Assembly (NCBI GenBank): GCA_002441135.1
Contig: DJVJ01000058.1
Coordinates: forward strand, 1-64,000
Source of the DNA: Caryophanales bacterium UBA6259
GTDB taxonomy: Bacteria > Bacillota > Bacilli > Tepidibacillales > Tepidibacillaceae
Length of the DNA stretch: 64,000 bases
Direction: 5' to 3'
Shown here: in pieces, positions 25,875-34,154 of the stretch
Position numbering within the stretch: position 1 is the first letter of the stretch
How the letters are laid out: every line of letters begins with the position of its first letter
Notes under the pieces: model-generated
What the model was told of the DNA's origin: nothing
What the model saw: only the letters and a program-made list of their open reading frames with translations
Databases searched by the model: none
Made by a program: the position numbers and the translations under genes

Positions 25875-27266
25875 TTAACGAAGAAGTTGTAAAACTCCTT
25901 GAGGCTGCTGATTTGCTTGAGCAAGCATTGCTTGAGCAGCTTGAGAAAGGATAGAGTTCTTAGTTTGCTCCATCATTTCTTTCGCCATGTCTACGTCACG
26001 AATACGTGACTCAGCAGCTGTTAAGTTTTCAGCAGAAGTTCCTAAATTGTTAATTGTATGATCTAATCGATTTTGGTAAGCACCTAGTTTAGAACGTTCA
26101 CCTGAAACTTGCTTAATTGCATTATCAATGGTAGTGATTGCGGAACTTGCGCCACCTTGTGTAGTTACATTGATGCTATCTACACCTAGTGCTTCCGCTC
26201 TCATATCTCCAATTGAAATACTCATATCTTGGTTTTCATTAGCACCAATTTGCAACGCAAGGGCACCATTTGATGTAATATCAAAAGTAGCATCATTGTT
26301 TGCACCGGTAGAGTGCATTACACTACCATTCAATTGTAATTCAAGTCCTTCAAACGTTCCGCCTGTAACAGTAATAGTGTTTCCGCGAGCACTATAGTCT
26401 GTACCAATAGTTGCTTCAGTAATGGTAGCATCTGTACCATACGTAGTAACGTTAGTAGTTCCAGCTGCTGTGATTACATTAGCTGCCGCATTTATTTTTA
26501 CACTGGAATCTGACCCTACGTCAGTCGAAGTGATAACTAAGTCAGTACCATCAAAAGCTGCTGATACACCTAATTTATCGCTGTTGTTATTAATTAAAGT
26601 TTCTAGTGCAGCACCATCTGTTGCTGCTGTTCCAGTAGCAGTATAGTTTAAAGTAGTACCATTAATTTCAAAAGATTTAGCACCAGCAGTTGTTGCAACA
26701 GTTAATGTTTGCGATGCTCCTACAGCTGCTGTAGCATCTGTGATAGATACATTACCAATTCCTGTAGCGGCTGAACCACCAGACACACTGATCCAATCTA
26801 TGTTTGCACCGTTAACTTGTTCTAATGTGAAATCAGTAGTTAGTCCAGCACCACCATTTAAAAGTTTCTTAGTGTTAAACTCAGTAGTGTTACCAATACG
26901 GTCGATTTCAGATGTTAACTGATCAATTTCTTTTTGAATTTCTGCACGATCATCAGCAGTATTTGTATCATTGCTTGACTGAACAGCTAATTCACGCATA
27001 CGTTGTAAAATTGAGTGAGACTCGTTTAATGCACCTTCAGCTGTTTGGATTAAAGAAATTCCATCTTGAGCATTCTTAGACGCCATGTCCAATCCACGAA
27101 TTTGTCCACGCATTTTTTCGGAGATTGCTAGACCTGCAGCATCGTCTCCTGCACGGTTGATACGTAAACCTGAAGATAATTTTTCCATGGACTTTGATTG
27201 TCCTGCATTTGCTGCGCCTAATTGACGATATGTGTTTAGTGCTGCAATGTTGTGATTAATTCTCAT
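25875..27266 (-). CDS. hag: Major flagellin Hag
   Basis: A 463-residue flagellin. ATG 27266 follows AAGGAGG exactly; the upstream in-frame start would lie before that site. Conserved ends are MRINHNIAALNTYRQL and NLTAAESRIRDVDMAKEMMEQTKNSILSQAAQAMLAQANQQPQGVLQLLR. The middle (about 160-340) is rich in Thr, Ala, Gly and Asp and exposed in the filament. The leader has a CsrA-type hairpin and the upstream genes are csrA and fliW, so translation is probably set by the FliW-CsrA-Hag partner switch known from B. subtilis. Confidence 0.98.
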   Translation of the reverse strand: MRINHNIAALNTYRQLGAANAGQSKSMEKLSSGLRINRAGDDAAGLAISEKMRGQIRGLDMASKNAQDGISLIQTAEGALNESHSILQRMRELAVQSSNDTNTADDRAEIQKEIDQLTSEIDRIGNTTEFNTKKLLNGGAGLTTDFTLEQVNGANIDWISVSGGSAATGIGNVSITDATAAVGASQTLTVATTAGAKSFEINGTTLNYTATGTAATDGAALETLINNNSDKLGVSAAFDGTDLVITSTDVGSDSSVKINAAANVITAAGTTNVTTYGTDATITEATIGTDYSARGNTITVTGGTFEGLELQLNGSVMHSTGANNDATFDITSNGALALQIGANENQDMSISIGDMRAEALGVDSINVTTQGGASSAITTIDNAIKQVSGERSKLGAYQNRLDHTINNLGTSAENLTAAESRIRDVDMAKEMMEQTKNSILSQAAQAMLAQANQQPQGVLQLLR

Positions 27267-27269
27267 TTT

Positions 27270-27307
27270 AAATTCCTCCTTGAATTTTTTAGCCCACATC
27301 CATGTGG
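27270..27307 (-). promoter_or_regulatory. CsrA-binding sites in the hag leader
   Basis: CCACATGGATGTGG (27307-27294) is a perfect hairpin with GGA in the loop, as in the CsrA consensus RUACARGGAUGU. A second GGA is the ribosome site AAGGAGGAA just before the ATG. This two-site layout is the one used by CsrA to block hag translation in B. subtilis. Confidence 0.8.
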
Positions 27308-27361
27308 TTATTTTTTGTAAGATTTCATCCGGCCGTAAATGAAAATCCTACTTCACTTTAT

Positions 27362-27387
27362 ATATCGAAATATGAAACATAGATCTA
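27362..27387 (-). promoter_or_regulatory. Probable sigma-D promoter of hag
   Basis: Minus strand TAGA (27387-27384), 14 bases, TTCGATAT (27369-27362). It deviates from TAAA and GCCGATAT at three bases in total, so the call is moderate; position (about 95 bases before the ATG) is right for a leader holding the CsrA hairpin. Confidence 0.5.
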
Positions 27388-27463
27388 TCATCCTAATTAC
27401 GTCGATTTTCAGCCATTTATAGCTATTTAGATTTATTTATTTTGATTTATCTACTAAACAACC

Positions 27464-27700
27464 CTATTTTTCTCCATTTTTCTTCAAAATACTATGTAAT
27501 GCATCAAGTGATACGCTTTGTTTAGCCGCTTTTTTGTTTTCCTCTTGAATACTTAGATATACTTCTTTACGGTAAATATCCACATTTTTTGGTGCATTTA
27601 TCCCTAATTTTATTTGATCCCCATCAATTCCTAAGATAGTAATCTCAATATCATCATTTAAAACAATGGCTTCCCCTTTTTTTCTAGTAAGAACTAACAT
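27464..27700 (-). CDS. csrA: Translational regulator CsrA
   Basis: A 78-residue dimeric RNA-binding protein that binds GGA hairpins and blocks hag translation. It has the full motif MLVLTRKKGEAIVLNDDIEITILGIDGDQIKLGINAPKNVDIYRKEVYLSI and a typical variable tail. The start lies 3 bases after the fliW stop, whose last codons carry its AAGGAGGG site. The hag gene follows 200 bases downstream. Confidence 0.98.
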   Translation of the reverse strand: MLVLTRKKGEAIVLNDDIEITILGIDGDQIKLGINAPKNVDIYRKEVYLSIQEENKKAAKQSVSLDALHSILKKNGEK

Positions 27701-27702
27701 CC

Positions 27703-28161
27703 CTATTTCCCTCCTTGAGTGATTTTTTGAGGAAATAAAGGAGTTTTAGTTGCAAAATTATTTTCATGAAGAATAATTTGCTTACCAACCTTCTTTTTTA
27801 CGTTAATAATCACTGGTGCTTGTAAATTTATCGTCGTTTTTTCAAATTCCTCTGGAACAGAAAGTACTCCCCAAACAGCAACATCTTCTGTTTCTTTAAT
27901 TTCCAACTCCTCTTTCGTAGCTTCATCCAAGTTAAACTCATAATCAGCGTAAAAAGAAAATGGATTTGCAATAATAAATGATAGTTCACCTGAATTAGTA
28001 GATTGTAAAAAAGCTAGGGGATTTAACTGGTCTTCATTATCCATTTTCACAAGAATAAATTTCTTTTCCTGTTCAAAACCAGGAATACCTTTTTCAAAAA
28101 CAATAACTTCCTCTTCACTATATTCTAATTGACCAAAACGCGTTGTCTCAATTGTTTTCAT
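27703..28161 (-). CDS. fliW: Flagellar assembly factor FliW
   Basis: A 152-residue protein that binds either free flagellin or CsrA. When flagellin has been exported, FliW releases from it and holds CsrA, which frees hag translation. The motifs FEKGIPGFEQEKKFILVKM and NPFSFYADYEFNL are typical of the family. It is followed directly by csrA, as in B. subtilis. Confidence 0.97.
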   Translation of the reverse strand: MKTIETTRFGQLEYSEEEVIVFEKGIPGFEQEKKFILVKMDNEDQLNPLAFLQSTNSGELSFIIANPFSFYADYEFNLDEATKEELEIKETEDVAVWGVLSVPEEFEKTTINLQAPVIINVKKKVGKQIILHENNFATKTPLFPQKITQGGK

Positions 28162-28252
28162 ATAAGTCCCTCATTTCCATTATCATTATTAATTTCATTA
28201 TTAATATCAATAGTTACAGTCTTCTTAAGTCCATTTTATCAATTATTATATT

Positions 28253-28287
28253 AAAAATCCCACTATTAAAAATTAAATAGTGGGAAA
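28253..28287 (-). terminator. Terminator between yviE and fliW
   Basis: CCCACTATT pairs with AATAGTGGG and is followed on the minus strand by ATTTTTAATA. It implies that fliW-csrA can be transcribed apart from the flgM-flgL unit. Confidence 0.75.
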
Positions 28288-28296
28288 AATACTTTA

Positions 28297-28863
28297 TTAC
28301 AACCTAGCCTCCACAGTTGGAAAAGAAAACTGTATACTATTCATCTGACGCAGATAAACATCTACTTGGCCTCTAGTAAATTGAAATTGTGGAGCTATAG
28401 GAGTTACACTTATTTCTACGCTCCCACGCATCCAGTCTATATGTAATTTAGCTGGCTCAAAAAAGAGGGCTACATTATCATAAGAAGCCTCTCCTGTGAT
28501 ATACATTTCCTCTGTTTTATACACACTTTCTTCAGCCATTTGGGCAATCGGGTTACCATTCTGATGAATAGCTGCAAGTCTATCTCCCTTAGCAGCTATT
28601 TCAGCAATAGCCTCCATTGCCATTTGTTGTCTTCTTTGGGTAATGACTTCACCTAATTTCAAAGAAGACCATTTCGCTAGTGCTTCCCAAGCTCTAGTCG
28701 GATCGATATACAGCTGTGCCTCCGATTTTTCAATGTTCAAAACAGCTGGAGTTTGTCTAATCTCCATTTGAGCATTTTCTTGATTTATATTTACCTTCGG
28801 CTCTGAGATATCTAAACCTATCTTCGCCTGATTTTGAGTAATTTGAATTTGTGGGACTCTCAT
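28297..28863 (-). CDS. yviE: DUF6470 family protein (YviE)
   Basis: 188 residues of the family that in B. subtilis lies between flgL and fliW. It begins MRVPQIQITQNQAKIGLDISEPKVNINQENAQMEIRQTPAVLNIEK, with alternating polar/hydrophobic strands, then a helical segment (RQQMAMEAIAEIAAKGDRLAAI). No signal peptide or membrane helix. The function is unknown; its constant place in flagellar operons is the main clue. Confidence 0.9.
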   Translation of the reverse strand: MRVPQIQITQNQAKIGLDISEPKVNINQENAQMEIRQTPAVLNIEKSEAQLYIDPTRAWEALAKWSSLKLGEVITQRRQQMAMEAIAEIAAKGDRLAAIHQNGNPIAQMAEESVYKTEEMYITGEASYDNVALFFEPAKLHIDWMRGSVEISVTPIAPQFQFTRGQVDVYLRQMNSIQFSFPTVEARL

Positions 28864-28887
28864 AATAAATTCCTCTCAATCTGAGTA

Positions 28888-29042
28888 TAGTAATTTTACA
28901 ACGCGCTCCGTTGTCCATACCTTTCTTTTGAAGAATTAGACAAAGTAAGAAAGGTACTCCCAAAAGCACGCAAGGTACAAGTCATGCTATTGCAACTAAA
29001 GTTGCTAGTCATGCTTTTGTCACTGCTTTTGCAAAATTACTA
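28888..29042 (-). repeat. Structured intergenic element 1, copy A
   Basis: Outer arms of 14 bases (28888-28901 and 29029-29042) pair; inner arms (28917-28927 and 28947-28957) pair over 11 bases. Loops share blocks with copy B at 53097: GCAAAAGCAGTGAC, TTTTGGGAGT and GGACAACGGA on the minus strand. This copy has about 47 extra bases with a GCAAC/GTTGC hairpin and repeated GTCATGCT. It starts 32 bases after the flgL stop. Paired bases differ between copies in a compensating way, which points to a structured RNA. Confidence 0.7.
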
Positions 29043-29073
29043 GACATTTAATAACGGGACTTTAAAAGAGTTC

Positions 29074-29997
29074 CTATCTCAAGAAGTCAATCAAACTAGG
29101 ACGAATCACTCTTGCTCCTGTGGAAAGAGATGCCTGATAAATATTCTCTTCCGTCTTCATATTAATCATCAATTGGGCCATATCGGCATCTTCCACATTC
29201 GCTAATAGCTCCTGTAGATTTAAGTTCGTATTTTCTAATCGGTTTTTGATTAGCTCTACTCGATTCGTTCTTGCTCCAACCTCTGCCCATTTTTCCATAA
29301 TTGAATTTAAACGATTGTCTAAATTTCCAAGTTCAACTTTAACATCTTCATATTGACTCCCATTTAATGCATCTTTTAGATTTTTTAATATAGTAAATGC
29401 ATTAGGTGGATTAAGTGTGGTTGGATCATTTAGATCTATTGGCTTACCAAACAGCTCCCCACCAGACATATTCACCGCCACAACAGTACCTGTTCCAACC
29501 TCATACTGAATAGCTTCCATATTGATATTATGGATGACATCCCCTGTAGCAGCATCTATCTCATAAGGCTTAATATCTGTCATCTGTCCATTAAAGATAT
29601 ACTTCCCATTAAATTGCGTATTCCCAATAGAGACTAGCTGTTGATAAAGCTGATCAACCTCCATCCCTAAAGCTTTCATTGCATCATCAGGGTTTGTACT
29701 ATTAGCCCCTTGAACCGCCAGCTCTCTTGCACGCTGTAAAACCTGATTAATTTCACCAACCATTTTATCGGTATATTCAAGCCAGGAAAAGGCAGAATCC
29801 ACATTCTTCTGCTGCTGTTCATTGGCTTCTAATTCGCTTCGATATCTTAAAGCAAAGCTAATACCTACTGGGTCATCTGAAGGCTTATTGATTGCTCGTC
29901 CTGTAGACATTTGATCCTGTAGCTTTTCTAAACGGGTTAAATTACTATTTAAATTTCGTAGCATTTGGGTATTTAGCATACTTTGGGTAACTCGCAT
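29074..29997 (-). CDS. flgL: Flagellar hook-filament junction protein FlgL (HAP3)
   Basis: 307 residues, start at ATG 29997 with AGGTG 7 bases upstream (the GTG three codons earlier is too close to it). It joins hook and filament. Conserved ends: MRVTQSMLNTQMLRNLNSNLTRLEKLQDQMSTGRAINKPSDDP and DADMAQLMINMKTEENIYQASLSTGARVIRPSLIDFLR. It follows flgK, with a repeated hairpin element between the two. Confidence 0.97.
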   Translation of the reverse strand: MRVTQSMLNTQMLRNLNSNLTRLEKLQDQMSTGRAINKPSDDPVGISFALRYRSELEANEQQQKNVDSAFSWLEYTDKMVGEINQVLQRARELAVQGANSTNPDDAMKALGMEVDQLYQQLVSIGNTQFNGKYIFNGQMTDIKPYEIDAATGDVIHNINMEAIQYEVGTGTVVAVNMSGGELFGKPIDLNDPTTLNPPNAFTILKNLKDALNGSQYEDVKVELGNLDNRLNSIMEKWAEVGARTNRVELIKNRLENTNLNLQELLANVEDADMAQLMINMKTEENIYQASLSTGARVIRPSLIDFLR

Positions 29998-30014
29998 TAT
30001 TTTCACCTACTTTT

Positions 30015-30109
30015 CATTAGAAAAACTTGGCTTATCGCCAAGTCTATAGCGAAAGCCTTAGTTTTTCTGATACTTTATTCCTTTAAAGAGCTTAAACTTT
30101 CTTAAAGTA
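30015..30109 (-). repeat. Hairpin repeat element 2, copy A
   Basis: About 95 bases nearly identical to 33180-33271. On the minus strand AGAAAAACT pairs with AGTTTTTCT, inside it GGCTT with AAGCC and CGC with GCG. The upstream part (ACTTTAAG...TTCCTTTAAAGGAATAAAGT type) forms a second hairpin. It fills the gap between flgK and flgL. Confidence 0.75.
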
Positions 30110-30119
30110 TGTAAAATCA

Positions 30120-31718
30120 TTAACGTCCTACAACGCCCATTCCATTAATAATCTTATCTAATACCTGATCTATCGTAGTAACCATTCTTGCAGAAGCATT
30201 ATAGGCATGCTGAAATTTGATTAAATTGGCCATTTCCTCATCTAAAGAAACCCCACTGACCGATTGCCTACGACCATCTACTTGTTCTACTAGTACTTTT
30301 TGGTTTTCTAATTGCCTTGTGGCCTCTTGACCTTTTACACCAAGTCGCCCAATCATTGAGCGGAAATATTCATCAAAGGTTCCAATTCCTTGAACTGTAG
30401 TACTATTACTGTCAAAGGTGATGGAAGTGGAACGAAGCTGCCCAATCCATAAAGCCAGCTGGTTATTCCCCTTCATGACCTTTTCTGTTGTAGTATTATC
30501 TGGATTCTTAATTTCATATGTATTTGTTGATGCCGCAATTTTTCTTGCATCTTGGCCAATCAATGGATTTATTTGAATATTGGATGCTGTAATTGGACCT
30601 CCATCACGAGAAACAAAAAAGTCCATACCACTTTGCAATGGCTCTTCTAGCGTATATCCAAGCTTATGCAAACCATTAATACCATTCACTGTAACCTGTA
30701 GGTCTGAAGTCAAAGTTCTCTGAGTTCGATCCCCAGTAAAGGTTTGGGTACTCCCATCTGTTAAGGTAAATGATGTCCCCTCGGGTAAAACCGTTCCGGC
30801 TGGTAAGGTAATCTGAAATTCTCCATTTACCAGTCCATTGACCATCTGATCAATCTGTTTCTGAAAATCCTTCACAAACTCATCACGAGATTTCAGATAG
30901 CCATATAGTTCACCACTATTAATGCCTAAGCCTGCTGCCGTACTTAAATCTAATCCGTTAGCATCCAATGCAGTTGCTTGATTATAGGCTACAATTTCTG
31001 TATTTCCAGCGGTAATACGGTAGCCATTACGCTCTTCTCTTACTGTAATGTTGACTAGCTTTGAAAGATGATCGGTTAACAAATCCCGTTGATCGCGAAG
31101 GTCATTGGCATGATCCCCTAAGCCTTCCACGCGGAAAATCTCTTGGTTCAAACTAGCGATTTGTCTAGTTAAGGAATTAATTTCATCTACTTTTATTGAC
31201 ACACTTTCTGTTAAATCTCGATTTAAATCATTCAGCTTGGTTGCTACATCATTAAATGCATCGGCCATTGAGCCTGCTCTTTCCATTACAACAGAGCGTG
31301 CAGTTAAATTATCTGGTTGCCCTGCTAGATCATGCCATGCATTCCAAAACTCGTCTACCACTTTACGAACTCCATATTCAGAAGGCTCATTAATCACAGC
31401 CTCAAGCTTTTCAAGTGTATCCTGACGAACAGTCCAGTCCCCGTAGCTTTTGTTCTGATTGCGGAATTGATCATCCAAAAACTGCTCGCGAATTCGGCGA
31501 ATATCGGAAAAGTCTACCCCTGTTCCTAATTGACCGGGTGCTGTACTTCTCATAATTCCTGGTGCTTCAATTGGACTTGATGCCTTAAAGTCCACCATTT
31601 GACGAGTATAGCCTGCTGTATTGGCATTCGATATATTATGACTGGTTGTTTGAATTGCAGTCTGTTGGGCGAATAAGCCCCTTTTTGCTGTTTCTAATCC
31701 GTGAAACGTGGAACGCAT
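30120..31718 (-). CDS. flgK: Flagellar hook-associated protein FlgK (HAP1)
   Basis: 532 residues. The N-terminus MRSTFHGLETAKRGLFAQQTAIQTTSHNISNANTAGYTRQ and the C-terminus SGVSLDEEMANLIKFQHAYNASARMVTTIDQVLDKIINGMGVVGR carry the axial-protein D0 heptads. ATG 31718 is chosen for its GAGGAG site at 7 bases; GTG 31727 would include that site. It follows flgN with a normal gap and forms the first junction ring on the hook. Confidence 0.97.
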   Translation of the reverse strand: MRSTFHGLETAKRGLFAQQTAIQTTSHNISNANTAGYTRQMVDFKASSPIEAPGIMRSTAPGQLGTGVDFSDIRRIREQFLDDQFRNQNKSYGDWTVRQDTLEKLEAVINEPSEYGVRKVVDEFWNAWHDLAGQPDNLTARSVVMERAGSMADAFNDVATKLNDLNRDLTESVSIKVDEINSLTRQIASLNQEIFRVEGLGDHANDLRDQRDLLTDHLSKLVNITVREERNGYRITAGNTEIVAYNQATALDANGLDLSTAAGLGINSGELYGYLKSRDEFVKDFQKQIDQMVNGLVNGEFQITLPAGTVLPEGTSFTLTDGSTQTFTGDRTQRTLTSDLQVTVNGINGLHKLGYTLEEPLQSGMDFFVSRDGGPITASNIQINPLIGQDARKIAASTNTYEIKNPDNTTTEKVMKGNNQLALWIGQLRSTSITFDSNSTTVQGIGTFDEYFRSMIGRLGVKGQEATRQLENQKVLVEQVDGRRQSVSGVSLDEEMANLIKFQHAYNASARMVTTIDQVLDKIINGMGVVGR

Positions 31719-31780
31719 TTCTTCCACTCCTCTATATATAAAAGTTACACTATCAATAAATCTATTATTACATGGTCAGT

Positions 31781-32278
31781 TTAAGCCTTTGAATCAAATA
31801 AACTTCTCGTTTGCTTTGTATAGGCTGCACTTGGTTTAGAATAGACTGGCTCATCCTCTGTAAGTCCTTCTGTCATTATGCTGATTGAATTGGTAATGTA
31901 ATCGAGGGATTGTTTAATTAAAACGGCATTTCGCTCATTGATTTGTTTTAATTGGTTCATCACATCATTCATTTTATGAAGCATTTCTTGAAGCTGTTGC
32001 TTTTCAATAGTAGAGGTTGTCATTTTAGATAAATCATGAAGAGTTGCATTATCAAAAACAAATCCTTTATCTTTAATAAATTGTTGTGTAGCAGCTACTC
32101 TTTCTTCTTCCAATTTACCAACATGCTTTACCCAGCTTGCTTCAAGCTGCATCATTCTTGTTAATTCCTCGACATTACCTTCAATAAGAATTTGCTTTTT
32201 ATGAGTTGCTAGCTCTACCATTTCTAGATGGGATTGATGCAATTCATTTAAGACTTCCATTAATATATTAAAAGCCAT
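31781..32278 (-). CDS. flgN: FlgN-type export chaperone
   Basis: 165 residues, mostly helical, with the family core LMEVLNELHQSHLEMVELATHKKQILIEGNVEELTRMMQLEASWVKHVGKLEEER. FlgN escorts FlgK and FlgL to the export gate. Start ATG 32278 follows AGAGGG; the TTG seven codons earlier is discarded. It lies between flgM and flgK. Confidence 0.9.
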   Translation of the reverse strand: MAFNILMEVLNELHQSHLEMVELATHKKQILIEGNVEELTRMMQLEASWVKHVGKLEEERVAATQQFIKDKGFVFDNATLHDLSKMTTSTIEKQQLQEMLHKMNDVMNQLKQINERNAVLIKQSLDYITNSISIMTEGLTEDEPVYSKPSAAYTKQTRSLFDSKA

Positions 32279-32334
32279 CTTTATTCCCTCTCCATTCAAC
32301 TCATTCTCTTGATTTACCCAGAACTACTATCGTT

Positions 32335-32592
32335 CTACTTGAACCACTTCAACATTTTCTCTGCTACTTTCCGTTCATCAATAGTATAAGTACCACTTTC
32401 GATTTGACTTTGAAGCTCTGCTACTTTATCTGCACGAATTGGTTCATTTGCTTGCTCTAGTAATGCTTTCGCTTCATCAGAAATGGACAATTCATCTTTT
32501 TTACTTGCCTTTTGTTTTAGTTGATTGTCCTTTGGATTGATCTGTTGATATTTTTGTAACCCTTGTAGGTGCTTAATATCATTAATCTTCAT
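32335..32592 (-). CDS. flgM: Anti-sigma-D factor FlgM
   Basis: 85 residues. It binds and inhibits sigma-D until the hook is complete and it is exported. The sigma-binding C-terminal helices are IRADKVAELQSQIESGTYTIDERKVAEKMLKWF. ATG 32592 is used because AGAGGAG is 8 bases before it. A near-perfect sigma-D promoter lies upstream, so FlgM is made under the factor it controls. Confidence 0.95.
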   Translation of the reverse strand: MKINDIKHLQGLQKYQQINPKDNQLKQKASKKDELSISDEAKALLEQANEPIRADKVAELQSQIESGTYTIDERKVAEKMLKWFK

Positions 32593-32654
32593 TTTTCTCA
32601 CTCCTCTTTAACGCCAATCATAATAAAAAAACCGACATACATAGATTACTATAT

Positions 32655-32682
32655 ATATCGGCAGTTCCATTTAATTTTTTTA
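32655..32682 (-). promoter_or_regulatory. Sigma-D promoter of flgM-flgN-flgK-flgL
   Basis: Minus strand TAAA (32682-32679), 16 bases, GCCGATAT (32662-32655). The -10 element is a perfect match. It lies about 65 bases before the flgM start. Confidence 0.85.
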
Positions 32683-32700
32683 CAGCAAATATTGGATTAT

Positions 32701-33120
32701 TTATTCGTTATTCTTTTTAGATACCACTTGATAATATCCAGGGCCAGGTTTTCCTTGCGTGTTTTCCCCATCATGAGAAGATAGTGCTTTTTTAAATCCT
32801 GTTTCTAAGCGATCCCTACAATCTTTACATAAGCGACCATCACTAATTGGTGTCCCACAAGATTCACATGGATATCCGATGTTCGGGAAATCTGCTATTG
32901 AGATTCGTCCCTCACGGATAAATTGCGTGATTTGTTTCACCGTAACCTTTGTCTCATCACTCAAGATATATATATTGGTTTGTTTATTTTCCCTAAGATA
33001 GTCTGCACAGCGTTGATATTCTTCATCCACTTGAGCAACACAAGTAGGACAAATTCCTTTTGGATTAACAGCATAAAGCTTTCCACAGCGTGGGCAATTC
33101 CCTATGTTCCCCAAAGACAC
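32701..33120 (-). CDS. yvyF: Flagellar operon protein YvyF (TIGR03826 type)
   Basis: 139 residues, starting at GTG 33120 after GGAGG. It has two zinc-ribbon pairs: CPRCGKLYAVNPKGICPTC at the N-terminus and CESCGTPISDGRLCKDC near the C-terminus, around a helical segment with TKVTVKQITQFIREGRISI that resembles a small DNA-binding turn. Its place between comFC and flgM is conserved in Bacillales. The function is not established; a regulatory role is suggested by the layout. Confidence 0.9.
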   Translation of the reverse strand: MSLGNIGNCPRCGKLYAVNPKGICPTCVAQVDEEYQRCADYLRENKQTNIYILSDETKVTVKQITQFIREGRISIADFPNIGYPCESCGTPISDGRLCKDCRDRLETGFKKALSSHDGENTQGKPGPGYYQVVSKKNNE

Positions 33121-33179
33121 AGCGAGTTCCTCCCTGATAAATGTATTACTTTAAGATTACCAAATATTGTCCTTTTTGT

Positions 33180-33271
33180 CATTAGAAAAACTTGGCTTGT
33201 CGCCCAGTCTATAGCGAAAGCCTTAGTTTTTCTGATACTTTATTCCTTTAAGGAACTTAACTTCTTAAAGT
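33180..33271 (-). repeat. Hairpin repeat element 2, copy B
   Basis: Nearly identical to the copy at 30015-30109, with the same long AGAAAAACT/AGTTTTTCT stem. It overlaps the last codons of comFC, so the C-terminal LRS and the stop of that protein are supplied by the repeat. It lies between comFC and yvyF. Confidence 0.75.
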
Positions 33272-34057
33272 GTTAGTAAAGCTACGAGAAAATATTGCTC
33301 TTGCTAATGTTAAACTATAAACCTGATGAGCTCCTTCTTCACGTAGAATTTTTGCAGCTTCCTCTAAGGTTGAACCAGTAGTATAAATATCATCAACAAT
33401 CAAAATATCCTTATCCTTGATAAGCTGACTATACTCCTCGTCTACCACAAATGCTTTATCTAGTTGCTTCTTACGTTCGCTTTTGCTTGTAGTTTTACTT
33501 TGCTTGGTCGTATCCTTTACTCTGTTCATGATTGGAAAGACTGGGACCCCTATTAAAACATGAAGCTGAATAGCTAATTGCTCCGCCTGATTAAATCCTC
33601 TCTCTACTAAACGACTGGGATGTAATGGAATATATGTTAATATGTCTATCTTTTCAAAATATGCATCATAGGTAAGCTTCAGTAGATAACTAAATACCTC
33701 TGCTAAGGTTTCTTTCCCCCGATATTTATATAATGCAAGTACCTCTTTCATAAAATCATTATAAATGACCGCACTCCTATTTTTAGTCAAATGAGGAGTA
33801 TCTAATGAAAGACAATCCTCACAGAGCAATTGGTGCTCCGTCATCACCTGATTCATCTTATATAAAGGTTTATGACATCTTTTACAAAAGGAAGCTTCAA
33901 TTGTCTCTAGCTGCTCATCACAACGACAACAAATGGAGTTTATCCTTTTTTCTCTTGAGGAATCGACAATTTGGCCACAGATCATACAATGCTCTTCTGG
34001 GAAAAAAAGCTCCTTCCAATATGCTTTCAAATGATAACTTAGGATTCCTGATTTCAA
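33257..34057 (-). CDS. comFC: Competence protein ComFC (phosphoribosyltransferase-like)
   Basis: 266 residues. The N-terminus has a Cys-rich zinc region (CMICG, CCRC, CKRC, CEDC). The C-terminus is a PRTase fold with the PRPP loop DILIVDDIYTTGSTLEEAAKIL. It assists DNA uptake with ComFA. TTG 34057 is preferred: GGAG is 7 bases away, against 1 base for TTG 34063. Its 3-prime end lies inside a repeat element. Confidence 0.95.
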   Translation of the reverse strand: MKSGILSYHLKAYWKELFFPEEHCMICGQIVDSSREKRINSICCRCDEQLETIEASFCKRCHKPLYKMNQVMTEHQLLCEDCLSLDTPHLTKNRSAVIYNDFMKEVLALYKYRGKETLAEVFSYLLKLTYDAYFEKIDILTYIPLHPSRLVERGFNQAEQLAIQLHVLIGVPVFPIMNRVKDTTKQSKTTSKSERKKQLDKAFVVDEEYSQLIKDKDILIVDDIYTTGSTLEEAAKILREEGAHQVYSLTLARAIFSRSFTNTLRS

Positions 34058-34154
34058 TTTCAAACTCCTTTCTTCATTTTACATAAATTACTTAATCACA
34101 TAAACCCTCAGCTGATTACTCCACCGATTGATTAAATATCACTTATTTATCTTG

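Noticed and set aside
28757..28969. Minus-strand frame of 70 codons over the start of yviE
   Set aside because: It overlaps yviE in another frame and runs across structured element 1; the protein is not gene-like.
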